Shown: piece by piece, positions 54,916 through 63,584 of the stretch
Layout of the letters: the number at the start of each line of letters is the position of its first letter
Position numbering within the stretch: the stretch's first letter is position 1
Assembly: GCA_965261585.1 (NCBI GenBank)
Contig: CBDHDN010000064.1
Span: 186,001 to 250,000, forward strand
Length of the DNA: 64,000 nucleotides
Direction: 5' to 3'
DNA from: CBDHDN01 sp965261585
GTDB lineage: Bacteria; Pseudomonadota; Alphaproteobacteria; UBA6615
Notes under the pieces: generated by a model
The model's database searches: none
The model's input: only the letters and a program-made list of their open reading frames with translations
What the model was told of the DNA's origin: nothing
Made by a program: the position numbers and the translations under genes

Positions 54916-55340
54916 ATGGACCGCATCATTCTTAGCCCCGAGGACCGGCGGTACGCCGAAGAGTTTCGGGCCAGTCCGTTCGGGCCGCACAGTCCGCGTC
55001 TGCAGCAAATCGTCAATGTCTTTCGCGCCGGACCGGCCAAGGGAAAATTCGTCCTGATCGCCACCTCGCCGCACCGAGAGTGGGCCTTGGGCCGGCTCAC
55101 GGGTGAGCGCGCTTGCCTGCTGGTCGAGGTGTTCGAGGGCTGCACCTTTACGAGCCTGGTGGAGGCCGAGTGGGAGGTCTTCAAGCTCCGCTGGGTGGCG
55201 AACGGGGGCCCGGCGCTGGACGGGGAGACGCTGCCGGAGAGGCGCGCTGCCCCACAACGGCTACGACAACAGCGTCTCGCGCATCACCGACAACGTCCTC
55301 AGGCGCTTTGCGTCGGGCGGCTCGTCGCCCTCGCGCTGAG
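54916..55340 (+). pseudogene. Hypothetical protein gene with probable frameshift
   Basis: ATG 54916 starts MDRIILSPEDRRYAEEFRAS and continues KGKFVLIATSPHREWALGRL to ALDGETLPE. At about 55,239 the frame that keeps protein-like sequence changes: ALPHNGYDNSVSRITDNVLR and RFASGGSSPSR, stop 55,340. The original frame runs on as arginine-rich text to 55,452. About 141 residues if joined. Helical, soluble, no known family. Confidence 0.5.
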
Positions 55341-55761
55341 ACGGCGCTCGCCGCATTGTTGTGGCGTCGTTTCCGTCGCCGCTTCCAGATCGGATTCGCT
55401 GTTTTTGAGTCCAGCTCGTCGACCAAGCGCTGAAGTTCCTCGCCTCAGATGACGAGAATGCCGATGACGCCCTATGTCATCGGTGCGGTAGGGTTGAGCC
55501 GGCGGGCGCCGGGCTCACGGCACTTGCCGAACGGCCGTCTTCTCGTACCCGATTGCGTCTCGGCGAGGTCTCGGATGCACCGAGCGCCACATCCCAAGCC
55601 GCCAGACCAAGTGAAATGGCTCCGTGTCCGATCGATGTTCGATTGTGCTACCGTTTTCGGTGGTGGGAGGAGCCATGAGGGAAATCCCGGCTAACGCTTG
55701 GGGTACCAAGCGTTAGGATCAGACCACTAGGCTCGACGGATACGGCATCAGGGGGGCAGCC
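55341..55761. other. Intergenic region with a dispersed repeat
   Basis: About 420 bp without a recognisable gene. Open frames here have no binding sites or similarity. It contains the best-preserved copy of the palindrome-plus-tail repeat (55,692-55,732), 30 bp before the amidohydrolase start. Confidence 0.5.
55692..55732 (+). repeat. Dispersed palindrome-plus-tail repeat, copy 4 (best preserved)
   Basis: Perfect 10-bp arms TAACGCTTGG/CCAAGCGTTA around GGTA, followed by GGATCAGACCACTAGGC. The tail is shared with copies at 3.7, 39.1 and 40.4 kb. Confidence 0.5.
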
Positions 55762-56625
55762 ATGCCGGCATTTCCGATTGTCGATACGCACGTCCATCTG
55801 TGGGATCCCGCCGCGCTGCCGATCCCGTGGGTGGAGAAGGTGCCGCAGCTGAAGCGGCCCCATCTGGTCGCCGAATTCGACGCCGCCCGCGGCCCGGTCG
55901 CGGTCGACGCGATGGTGTTCCTGGAGGTCGGCGCGGCGCCGGCCGCGCGGCTCGACGAGGCCCGCTGGGTCGCCGGCATCGCCGCGGCGGAGCCGCGCCT
56001 CAAGGGCATGGTCGCCGCGGCGCCGCTGGAGAACGGCACGGCAGTCGAGGACCATCTGGCGCAGCTCGCCGAGCACGAGATCCTGCGCGGCATCCGCCGG
56101 CTGATCCAGGACGAGCCCGACGTCGCGTTCTGCGTCCGGCCCGATTTCATCGCCGGCGTCCGGCGGCTCTCCAAGTTCGGCCTGTCGTTCGACATCTGCA
56201 TCTACCACCCCCAGGCGGCGAACGCAGTGGAGCTCGCACGGCAATGCCCCGACGTGCAGTTCATCCTCGACCACATCGGCAAGCCCGCCATCAAGGACGG
56301 CCTGCTCGACCCGTGGCGCCGGCACATCACGGCGCTGGCCGCGCTGCCCAACGTCCACTGCAAGATCTCCGGCATGACGACCGAGGCCGACCACGCCAAC
56401 TGGACGCGCGACGACCTGCGCCCCTATTTCGACCACGTCATCGGCGCCTTCGGCTTCGACCGCATCATGTTCGCCGGCGACTGGCCGGTCGCGACCCTGG
56501 CGACCGACTATCCGCGCTGGGTCGAGACCGTCGAATGGGCGGTCGCCGGCTGCTCGGACGACGAGCTGCGCAAGCTGTTCCGCGACAATGCGATCCGCTT
56601 CTACCGGCTGGACGAGGCGACGTGA
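55762..56625 (+). CDS. Amidohydrolase family protein (TIM-barrel lactonase type)
   Basis: 287 residues from ATG 55762. Amidohydro_2 family, which includes sugar lactonases (L-fuconolactonase), 2-pyrone-4,6-dicarboxylate hydrolase and decarboxylases. Motifs: IVDTHVHLWDP (metal-site HxH, about 6-16), MVFLEVGA, ILRGIRRLIQDEPD, FILDHIGKPAIKDG (His on a barrel strand, about 170), VHCKISGM, and RIMFAGDWPVATL with the catalytic Asp near residue 240. The exact substrate is open, but a lactonase role would fit the sugar-acid genes in the window. The DUF924 remnant overlaps its stop. Confidence 0.5.
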   Translation: MPAFPIVDTHVHLWDPAALPIPWVEKVPQLKRPHLVAEFDAARGPVAVDAMVFLEVGAAPAARLDEARWVAGIAAAEPRLKGMVAAAPLENGTAVEDHLAQLAEHEILRGIRRLIQDEPDVAFCVRPDFIAGVRRLSKFGLSFDICIYHPQAANAVELARQCPDVQFILDHIGKPAIKDGLLDPWRRHITALAALPNVHCKISGMTTEADHANWTRDDLRPYFDHVIGAFGFDRIMFAGDWPVATLATDYPRWVETVEWAVAGCSDDELRKLFRDNAIRFYRLDEAT

Positions 56626-56690
56626 CGACGATCGACGAGGTGCTGCGGTTCTGGTTCGACTAAGCCGGGCCGAAACGCTGGTACACTGCG
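56622..56690 (+). pseudogene. DUF924 family gene remnant with premature stop
   Basis: GTG 56622 overlaps the amidohydrolase stop (GTGA) and encodes VTTIDEVLRFWFD, the typical DUF924 beginning, then TAA. The codons after the stop still read AGPKRWYT in the same frame, as expected for the family, so the stop replaced a sense codon (usually Glu). Similarity ends by about 56,690; some 165 residues are gone. Confidence 0.5.
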
Positions 56691-56873
56691 CTCCCCTCAG
56701 GGCTACGATGAGCCAGAAATCCTCCCTTGTTCAATCAGCCAAATCTGTCTCATGGGCGCTGACGTCAGACAGCCCCAGATCGCCAGCACCGCCGCCCCGG
56801 CACGCCTTGCGCGGGTACGCTCGGCCTGGCATGCTTTCCGTTTCTCGGCGATTGGCGCGGAAGGACAGTAACC

Positions 56874-57812
56874 ATGGACTCCACGGTGGCGGTCGCCGCA
56901 GGCGCGCGAGCGGACCTCTTGGAGCATGGCTATGTGGTCCTTGAGGGGCTGATCAGCGCCGACGAGTTGACGCGGCTGCGGGTCTGCCTCGAAGGGCTGA
57001 TGGCGCGAGAGCGTGCCGAGCCTTTCGAGCCCGGCGACGGCCCGGCCTATACGGGAGAGGACGAGCAGGCCACGCGCTTTGCCCAAAGGAGCTGGTCCAG
57101 GGTCTCCGTTGCCGAGCAGGAGCGCCTGCGGCGGCGCATGCGCCACACGCGGGCGGAGAACTTCGACACGCCGTGGCCGGTCGGCATCGCCGAGGTCTGC
57201 GGCTGCTTTCGTCACTTCCCGACGCTCTACGACGACGATCGCTCGCAGCGCGTCTTTAACCTGATCAACAAGCTGCCGGAGTTCGCGGTGCTGGTCGAGC
57301 ACCCGGTCATGCTCGCGCTGATGTCGGCGCTGCTGGGCGGCGACTGCATCCTCCTCGACGTCAGCGCCTCGAGCGTCGGGCCCGATACGCAAGGCGGTGA
57401 CCTGCACGTCGATTCGCCGATCACGTACATGGCCGAGCCGCTGCCCGACGTGACGCTCAGTATCCAAGCCGTGTGGATGCTGACCGACTTCACGGTCGAG
57501 AATGGCGCCAGCCGTGTGGTGCCGGGCACTCATCGCTCTCGCCGCAAGCCGGACCGGCCGCACCGGGATGACGAGGTTGTGCTGACCGGCCCGGCCGGCT
57601 CCGTCGCCGTCTGGCTGTCGCAGTCCTGGCATCGACATGGGCCCAACGCCAGCGGTTCGGCGCGTCCGGGCGTCATTTGCCAATACGGCCGGTCGTGGGT
57701 GAAGCCGTTCGTTGACCTACACTCGCCGCTGACGGCGGAGACGGCCCCACTGTTCTCGCCGCGCCTGCGCTACATGATGGGTTGCGGTTCCACCGCGCCG
57801 GTGCGCGGCTGA
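56874..57812 (+). CDS. Phytanoyl-CoA dioxygenase (PhyH) family protein
   Basis: 312 residues from ATG 56874 with AAGGACA upstream. Fe(II)/2-oxoglutarate oxygenase. N-terminal LLEHGYVVLEGLISADELTR is typical of PhyH; the iron ligands are HVDSP (about 178-182) and the distal His in WHRHGPNASG (about 251), with SARPGVICQYGRSWVKP supplying the 2-oxoglutarate Arg. VENGASRVVPGTHRS is the conserved loop. The substrate is unknown; family members hydroxylate acyl-CoAs or small secondary metabolites. Single gene with about 180 bp of leader. Confidence 0.5.
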   Translation: MDSTVAVAAGARADLLEHGYVVLEGLISADELTRLRVCLEGLMARERAEPFEPGDGPAYTGEDEQATRFAQRSWSRVSVAEQERLRRRMRHTRAENFDTPWPVGIAEVCGCFRHFPTLYDDDRSQRVFNLINKLPEFAVLVEHPVMLALMSALLGGDCILLDVSASSVGPDTQGGDLHVDSPITYMAEPLPDVTLSIQAVWMLTDFTVENGASRVVPGTHRSRRKPDRPHRDDEVVLTGPAGSVAVWLSQSWHRHGPNASGSARPGVICQYGRSWVKPFVDLHSPLTAETAPLFSPRLRYMMGCGSTAPVRG

Positions 57813-58002
57813 GCCGGCGCGTCGTCGAAGCGGCCGCCGATCCTGCCATACGTCCCCATCTGCGCGACCGCGGCCGGCAAGCGGGCGGGCGGGCAGCGCC
57901 GTTATTCGCCGCCGCGGGTGCATTCGGGGTGCCGGCCCCAAATGCCGAGCACGAGATCAAGAGCGTTGAGCGGCGCCGCCGCGCGACATCTTCAACCGCC
58001 TG

Positions 58003-58428
58003 TTAGTGGCCGCCACTGCCCCTGACGTAGAACAACAGCTTGTTGCCATCGAGATCCCTAGTGTATGCGCCGTAGAACTGGACAATCTGAATGACCTGGT
58101 CACCGCGATAGCGCTCGCGCGTGCCGCGCGGGCCGGGGGCGCCCTCGTCCTCCGCCCCGAGTTCGAGGGCCTTCGCATGGAGGGCATCGACCTCTTCGCT
58201 GTTGTTCACGGCGAGCGCGATCATCGAGCCGTTGCCCCACGTTGCCGGCCTTCCGTCGAGCGGCAAATGCACCCCCAACGTCACTTCTCCGGAGGGCGCG
58301 CGCCAATGGATGGAATTCACGTTGCCAATTTCCTCCACCCGATTCGCGCCGATCTCGCCGAGAAGTGCATCGTAAAACCTCCCGGCGCGCTCAACATCAT
58401 TGGTTCCCAACAAAATCCAGCCAATCAT
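58003..58428 (-). CDS. VOC (glyoxalase-like) family protein
   Basis: 141 residues from ATG 58428 with GAAAGGAAAG upstream. Begins MIGWILLGTNDVERAGRFYD (first VOC module) and ends GAYTRDLDGNKLLFYVRGSG (metal-ligand Glu position is Leu/Phe here). SMIALAVNNSEEVDALHAKA marks the second module. It belongs to the lactoylglutathione-lyase-like group with a DGNK motif near the C-terminus. Substrate unknown. Intact. Confidence 0.5.
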   Translation of the reverse strand: MIGWILLGTNDVERAGRFYDALLGEIGANRVEEIGNVNSIHWRAPSGEVTLGVHLPLDGRPATWGNGSMIALAVNNSEEVDALHAKALELGAEDEGAPGPRGTRERYRGDQVIQIVQFYGAYTRDLDGNKLLFYVRGSGGH

Positions 58429-58815
58429 TCGCTTTCCTTTCTCGAAACGTCCGCACGGCATGGCGTCCCCTGAGTCGACATCCCCGCGTCCCACCGGACA
58501 CCGAATGAGCGGCATCATGGGCCAAGTCGAGCCTCACCCTACCGAAAACTGAAGTCACCGACAATTGAGGCAAGGTCTAGATTTCTCGGGGCGGCCCCCA
58601 CCGCCTACCGCTATCAGGCCGCGACTGCTCGCGGGCAGGTGTGCGCGGCCCTGTCTCGGACGGTTTGTGCCGAGGCGATCCGGGCCAAGCGCGCAGAGAA
58701 TTAACCCGTAGCGTCTCGTGGGACAGGGAGGCGTCGGCTGCGCACGGCGGCGGTCACCGATGCTGCTCCGCCTGATCGCGGGGCTCGAACCCGAGCTCGC
58801 GTCGGGCGTTGTCTA

Positions 58816-59865
58816 GAGCACATCCGGTTTAGACGGAATATCCTGCATTGACGATGTAGTTTCTGCATTCGGTTGGAGAGAATTCATCGAGGGCGTTTCC
58901 AATTGCCCGCCAGAGGTCATCGACGGTTCTGGCGCCGACCTTGCGGAGAATGGCTTTGAGCTTGGCGAAGACCTGTTCGATGGGATTGAGATCGGGGCTG
59001 TAGGGCGGCAGGTAGAGCGGGGTTGCGCCGACCGCCTCAATGGCCTCGTGTACGCCGGCGACCTTGTGGGAGGAGAGGTTGTCCATGATGACGATGTCGC
59101 CCGCGGACAGGGTCGGGACCAGGGCTTGCTGGACCCAGGCAAGGAAGCTTGCGCCGTTGATCGGGCCATCGAAAACGCAGGGCGCGGTGATCCGGTCGTG
59201 ACGCAGGGCGGCAATGAACGTGGTTGTCTTCCAGTGGCCATGGGGAATGGCCGCCACCACCCGTTCGCCGCGCGGTGCCCGGCCATAACGCCGGGCCATG
59301 TTCGTCCGCGCCCAGGTCTCGTCGAGAAAGACCAGCCGTTCGGCAATCAGCCCAGGTTGCTCGTTGCGCCAAGTGGCTCGCGCCGCCGCGACGTCAGGGC
59401 GCTCCTGCTCGGCGGCGTGGGCTGTCTTTTTTTGCGACTCAGCCCCTGAGCCAGAAGAAAGTCGCCAAGCGTCGAGCGCTTCGCCTCGATCCCCTCGGCG
59501 GCCAGCAAGACGCAAAGCTCGTCAATGGTGATGTCGCAATTCTCCATCACCAGAGCCCGAATGCGATCGCCATGGGGAGCCAGTTTCGATTTCTTCCAGC
59601 CACCGTATTTGTCGGCTTTGATCGTGCCCCGCTGCTTCCAACGCTGCATCAGCTTCACAACAAAGCTGATGCTCACATCAAATTGCTTCGCCGCCGCATT
59701 GCGAGAGGTCCCCGATTCAACAACTCGAACAACTCGTTCACGAAGATCTTCCGAATAAGGTCGTGTCATCCATGGCTGGCCTCCTTTAACCCAGCTCATA
59801 GCTTGAATCACTTTTTGCGACCCTTGGGAATCCCCTTTTTGATTCTGTCTATGCCGGACCCGCTC
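58816..59865 (-). mobile_element. IS630-family insertion sequence, complete
   Basis: 1,050 bp with imperfect inverted ends (GAGCACATCCGGTTTAGAC on the left; GAGCGGGTCCGGCATAGAC read inward from the right) and the TA duplication at 58814-58815 and 59866-59867. Restoring the epimerase frame on removal confirms the boundaries. Its ends differ from those of the IS630 remnant at 28 kb. Confidence 0.5.
58829..59769 (-). CDS. IS630-family transposase, two frames joined at an A7 slip site
   Basis: First frame from ATG 59769 (MTRPYSEDLRERVVRVVESG; HTH RNAAAKQFDVSISFVVKLMQ) to LLAQGLSRKKRQ. Second frame from about 59,430 (TAHAAEQERPDVAAARATWR) with the DDE core: LVFLDETWARTNMAR, DIVIMDNLSSHKVAG and PPYSPDLNPIEQVFAKLKAI. 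The switch occurs at a run of seven A, where a -1 slip joins the frames, a known expression mode in this family. Probably functional rather than broken. Confidence 0.5.
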
Positions 59866-60795
59866 TAGACTTCGGTAGCTCCACTTGTTGTCCGAGACTG
59901 CGTAGAAGGTCGCGAACTTCAGGCTCTGGGGTGCGTCGATGCACCGCTGGACCATCTGGGCGATGTCCCTCTGGCTACACCAGATTGAGAACTCCCGTGT
60001 CGAGGTTGGCCGGTCCGCTTGGTTGACCATGCCGATGCGGAGGCAGATCATCGAGAGGCCCCACGCATCCGAGAAGTGGCGGGCCAGGGCCTCACCCCAC
60101 AACTTGCTGCACCCATAGAGGCCGCTCGGGCGGACCACCGACGCATCCAGCTTCTCCCAACGGGTAACCTCGTCGTAGCGCCCTTCCACCAGGGCCCGGT
60201 AAGGCATCTCCCTTTCCGAATCGCTGACGGCGGCACCGCTGCTGGCCGATATGATTCTCTTCACCCCAGCGTTCCTGGCGGCCTCGAACACGTTGTAGGT
60301 GCCGACGATGTTGTGGGGAAGCACCTCTTCCCAGGTGGCATCGCCTTTGGCCATCGCCGCCAGGTGGACCACCACGTCCACCCCCTCGAAGGCAGGCCGA
60401 ATGGCCTCCAGATCGGCGATGTCCGCTTGGAAACAGGGGACCCCTGCTACGCTCCTCCGGCTCAGAGCACTAAGGGCGTACGAGTCCCCCAACTCCCTTT
60501 GGCATACCTGGCCGATGAGTCCACTCATGCCGGTAATCAGAACCCTTTTCTTGCTCATACGATCGATCCCGTTCTGGCCCTTCGGCTGCATAGCAATTGT
60601 AGGGGCGTGAGGCATCGCCCCACAATGGCCCGCACGGCAGCGCCGCGTAAGCGTACACGGGCACCGGGCGACGATGGTAGCAGGGCGCCGGCCCGCCCTT
60701 CACCGCAAGTAGACACTCAGGCCGACGAATGGGCTACCCGTCGGACTGTATGCAAGGATGCCACTCTCAATGACGAAAAAACCTGAGAATAATAA

Positions 60796-60809
60796 TTGAC
60801 ACCTGTCAA
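60796..60809. promoter_or_regulatory. Operator-like palindrome upstream of the ketopantoate-reductase-like gene
   Basis: TTGACACCTGTCAA, 6-bp inverted arms around CC, in the 309-bp region between the divergent epimerase and ketopantoate-reductase-like genes. The first six bases also equal a -35 consensus; a matching -10 is poor (AAAAAT at 17 bp). Small palindromes of this size are typical of GntR-family operators, but no regulator gene is in the window. Confidence 0.5.
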
Positions 60810-61366
60810 GGCTGACCAAAAAATTAGCAGTCTGCCGGCCCGGCGGTCGCGCGTACTGGAGATGGTGATGTACGAAAACCCTACCCTCGCCGTTGTCGGC
60901 GCCGGTGCCATGGGTAGCTTGTTCGGCGGTTTGCTCGCCGAGGGCGGGCTCGACGTGACCCTGGTCGACGTGTGGCAGGAGCATGTCGACAACATAAACC
61001 GCGACGGCTTGAAGATCGTAGGTTATGGCGGTGATCGCTTTGTCCCGGTCAAGGCGACGACACGGCCTGAGGCCCTGGCGCCGGTTGACACAGTGTTCGT
61101 GCAGTGCAAGGCAGGTTACACCAGGGATGCAATCGCAGGTGCAGCCAATCTCATCGGCGACCACACGGCCGTCATCTCCTTCCAGAACGGTCTCGACAAT
61201 GAAGAACTCCTGGCCGAGCTGATCGGCGAGGAGAAGGTGCTCGGCGGGCTGACCGCGCAAGGCGCCAGCATGGACGGGCCGGGCATCGTGCGAAACTACG
61301 CCGACCTGCCGTCACACATCGGCGAAATGCGCGGCGGCTTGAGCGACCGTGTCACAGGTCTTTCAC

Positions 61367-63022
61367 CCCGCATTTCCCAAGTGACCGCTTCGCCTGATGC
61401 CTGATTGGCACGATTCTGCTATAAGAATCACTGGCTTGAGGGTGTCGGAGGGCAGCTCGGATGCGGAACCCGGAGGGTGAATCGGATCATGGGCCACTCC
61501 GGCCCCTTTTCGACCGCCGCCTGAAACTGGAGTTCCACGGATCGCGGGTGACCTCCGACGCGGGGTTGCTCGCTTATCGCGAACTGGACGACGCGCTCGG
61601 GCTGACCGCACTGGCGGGCGGCGTGCTCGCGGATAGCCGCACGGGCAGGAACAGCTGGCACGGCATCGTCAGTCTCCTTCGCCAGTCCGTCTATGGGCGT
61701 CTCGCCGGCTACGAGGATGTCAACGACGCCGACCGGCTCGGGCGTGATCCCGCGATGCGCTGGATCGTCGGCGGCAAGGCGGTCGAGCGCGGCGGGGCAT
61801 CGACCAGCCAGATGGGGCGGTTCGAGACCGAGCTGCTGGCGAACAACGAGAACCTCGCGGCCCTTGCGGACCTGTCGGGGATGTGGATCGACCGGGTTCA
61901 CGACCACGATCCGCCGAGGCGCGTGGTGCTCGACATGGACAGCTCCGTCAGCCCGACATTCGGTGAGCAGGAGAGCACGGCCTATAACGGCCACTTCGGC
62001 TGCACCTGTTATCACCCGCTGTTCGTGTTCAACCAGTTCGGCGACCTGGAGCGTTGCGCGCTGCGCCCCGGCAACGTGCACAGCGCCCACGGATGGCGTG
62101 ATGTCCTGGTACCGGTGGTCGAACGTTACAAGGAACGAGCCATCCGCCTCTACTTCCGCGGCGATGCGGCCTTCGCCTCACCGGAGATCTACGACTACCT
62201 CGAAGCCGAAGGCATGCTCTACGCCATCCGGCTGCCCGCCAACAAGGTGCTGCAAGAGAGCATCGCTCATCTCCTGAAGCGCCCCGTCGGCAGGCCGCCC
62301 AAGGACGTGCGCCGGTATCATGCCAGCTTCAGTTATCAGGCCGGAACCTGGGACAAGCCCCGCCGCGTCGTCGCCAAGGTCGAGTGGCATCCGGGTGAGT
62401 TGTACCCGCGGGTCGGGTTCATTGTCACCAACCTGGGCCGTCCCGCCGAGCGGGTGGTTGCGTTCTACAATCAGCGCGGCACGGCTGAGCAATGGATCAA
62501 GGAGGGCAAAAACGCGATCCGGTGGACACGCCTGTCGTGCCGCAGGTTCGACCACAATGCCGTTCGCCTCCAGCTTCACGCGCTCGCCTACAACCTCGGC
62601 AACTTCATGCGCACCCTCGCGCTGCCCGATGCCGTGGAACAGTGGTCACTGACCAGCCTGCGAGAAAAGCTCATCAAGATCGGAGCGAAGATCGTGCGCC
62701 ACGGGCGCTACGTCACGTTCCAGATGGCCGAGGTTGTCATTCCTCGTGACCTATTCGCCGACATCCTGCGCCGTATCGACCGGCTCAGACCGCCGCCAGC
62801 CCCGGCATGAGCGACGGCGCCCCGTTCCTTCGCGTCGCCGCCGACAGGATCGGTGCGCCCGGATCGCCGGCAAAAATGCCATTCCGCGCCACCAACGCCG
62901 CCAATTGGTCCTCAATCATCCGGATCGGCGCGAAGATGGCCGTCATTCGAAGGCAAATTGCACGTCGCGCGGTTTCCAGCCACACTCAACGGGCTGGGAA
63001 GGTTCCATCTGGGGAATCCCGG
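61367..63022 (+). mobile_element. IS1380-family insertion sequence (second type)
   Basis: 1,656 bp. Ends CCCGCATTTCCCAAGTG and, from the right, CCGGGATTCCCCAGATG. The 5-bp duplication ttcac is at 61362-61366 and 63023-63027. The transposase is intact and only distantly similar to the 31.5/41.9-kb pair. Confidence 0.5.
61461..62810 (+). CDS. IS1380-family transposase (second type)
   Basis: 449 residues. N-terminal RLKLEFHGSRVTSDAGLLAY block, then DDE core: RRVVLDMDSSVSPTFGEQES (first Asp), LYFRGDAAFASPEIYDYLEA (second Asp) and NQRGTAEQWIKEGKNAIRW (Glu). The C-terminal RLQLHALAYNLGNFMRTLAL is conserved. GTCGGAGGGCAG precedes the ATG. Confidence 0.5.
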   Translation: MRNPEGESDHGPLRPLFDRRLKLEFHGSRVTSDAGLLAYRELDDALGLTALAGGVLADSRTGRNSWHGIVSLLRQSVYGRLAGYEDVNDADRLGRDPAMRWIVGGKAVERGGASTSQMGRFETELLANNENLAALADLSGMWIDRVHDHDPPRRVVLDMDSSVSPTFGEQESTAYNGHFGCTCYHPLFVFNQFGDLERCALRPGNVHSAHGWRDVLVPVVERYKERAIRLYFRGDAAFASPEIYDYLEAEGMLYAIRLPANKVLQESIAHLLKRPVGRPPKDVRRYHASFSYQAGTWDKPRRVVAKVEWHPGELYPRVGFIVTNLGRPAERVVAFYNQRGTAEQWIKEGKNAIRWTRLSCRRFDHNAVRLQLHALAYNLGNFMRTLALPDAVEQWSLTSLREKLIKIGAKIVRHGRYVTFQMAEVVIPRDLFADILRRIDRLRPPPAPA

Positions 63023-63584
63023 TTCACATGTATTCACCAAGCACGGCCTGCGGACGGAGCCGAGCGCCGATATTCGTCTCGATATTTGGAAGAAGTTGAT
63101 GGCGAACGTCGGTTTGGATCCCACATCCGGGGTCACGAACTTGCCGATCAGGCGGGTTATGGCGGTACCCGCAATGCGCGAAACGATTTTTGCCGCCATT
63201 GACGAAGCTGCGACGGTGGGCCGGAAAGTTGGTGTCGCTATTGATATCAATGAGGCCCGCGAAGTCCTCTTGCAAATCACCGGAAAGGGCGGCACGGGTG
63301 AGAACAAGTCGTCACTGTGCAATGATATCCTAGGTTGTCGTCAGACGGAGGTCGACTTCATCAACGGTGCGATCGTCCGGCTGGGGGCGGAGCATGGCGT
63401 GCCGACCCCGGTCAACAAGACATTGGTCGCGGCGGTGAAGGCTCTGGAAAGCCACTATCTGGCCTGAGGCCGCGAACGTTATCGTTTTGCGGAAGGGCGC
63501 AGCCTGGGTCGAACAGGGACGACCGGTCGTGCTGCCGTACCCCCGGCGATCAAGGCCTTCATCTCCGGCATCGTCCGAACCTCC

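Larger units (their letters stand above)
58754..60558 (-). pseudogene. NAD-dependent epimerase/dehydratase gene split by IS630
   Basis: Starts at ATG 60558. SDR-extended protein: KRVLITGMSGLIGQVCQREL (NAD-binding GxxGxxG, about 3-22), VDVVVHLAAMAKGDATWEEV, ISASSGAAVSD, YGCSKLWGEALARHFSD (catalytic YxxxK) and FYAVSDNKWSYRSL. The IS630 element follows; beyond it the frame resumes DNARRELGFEPRDQAEQHR and stops at 58,754. Removing the IS and one TA gives an intact protein of about 250 residues, similar in size to uronate dehydrogenases of this group. Divergent from the ketopantoate-reductase-like gene. Confidence 0.5.
60868..63467 (+). pseudogene. Ketopantoate reductase family gene split by IS1380
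   Basis: ATG 60868 (GGAG 6 bp upstream). The 5' part has LAVVGAGAMGSLFGGLLAEG (NADP-binding), VFVQCKAGYTRDAI and VISFQNGLDNEELL. IS1380 inserts after LSH. The 3' part resumes VFTKHGLRTEPSADIRLDIW and KKLMANVGLDPTSGVTNL, ending at 63,467. Joining the parts with a single ttcac gives exactly 939 bp in frame (312 residues). It belongs to the same family as the gene at 5.5 kb but is clearly a different paralogue. It was probably intact until recently, as no other mutation is seen. Confidence 0.5.

Noticed and set aside
57813..58002. Possible short gene after the PhyH-family gene
   Set aside because: The frame simply continues in an arbitrary reading frame without start context; no similarity is recognised.
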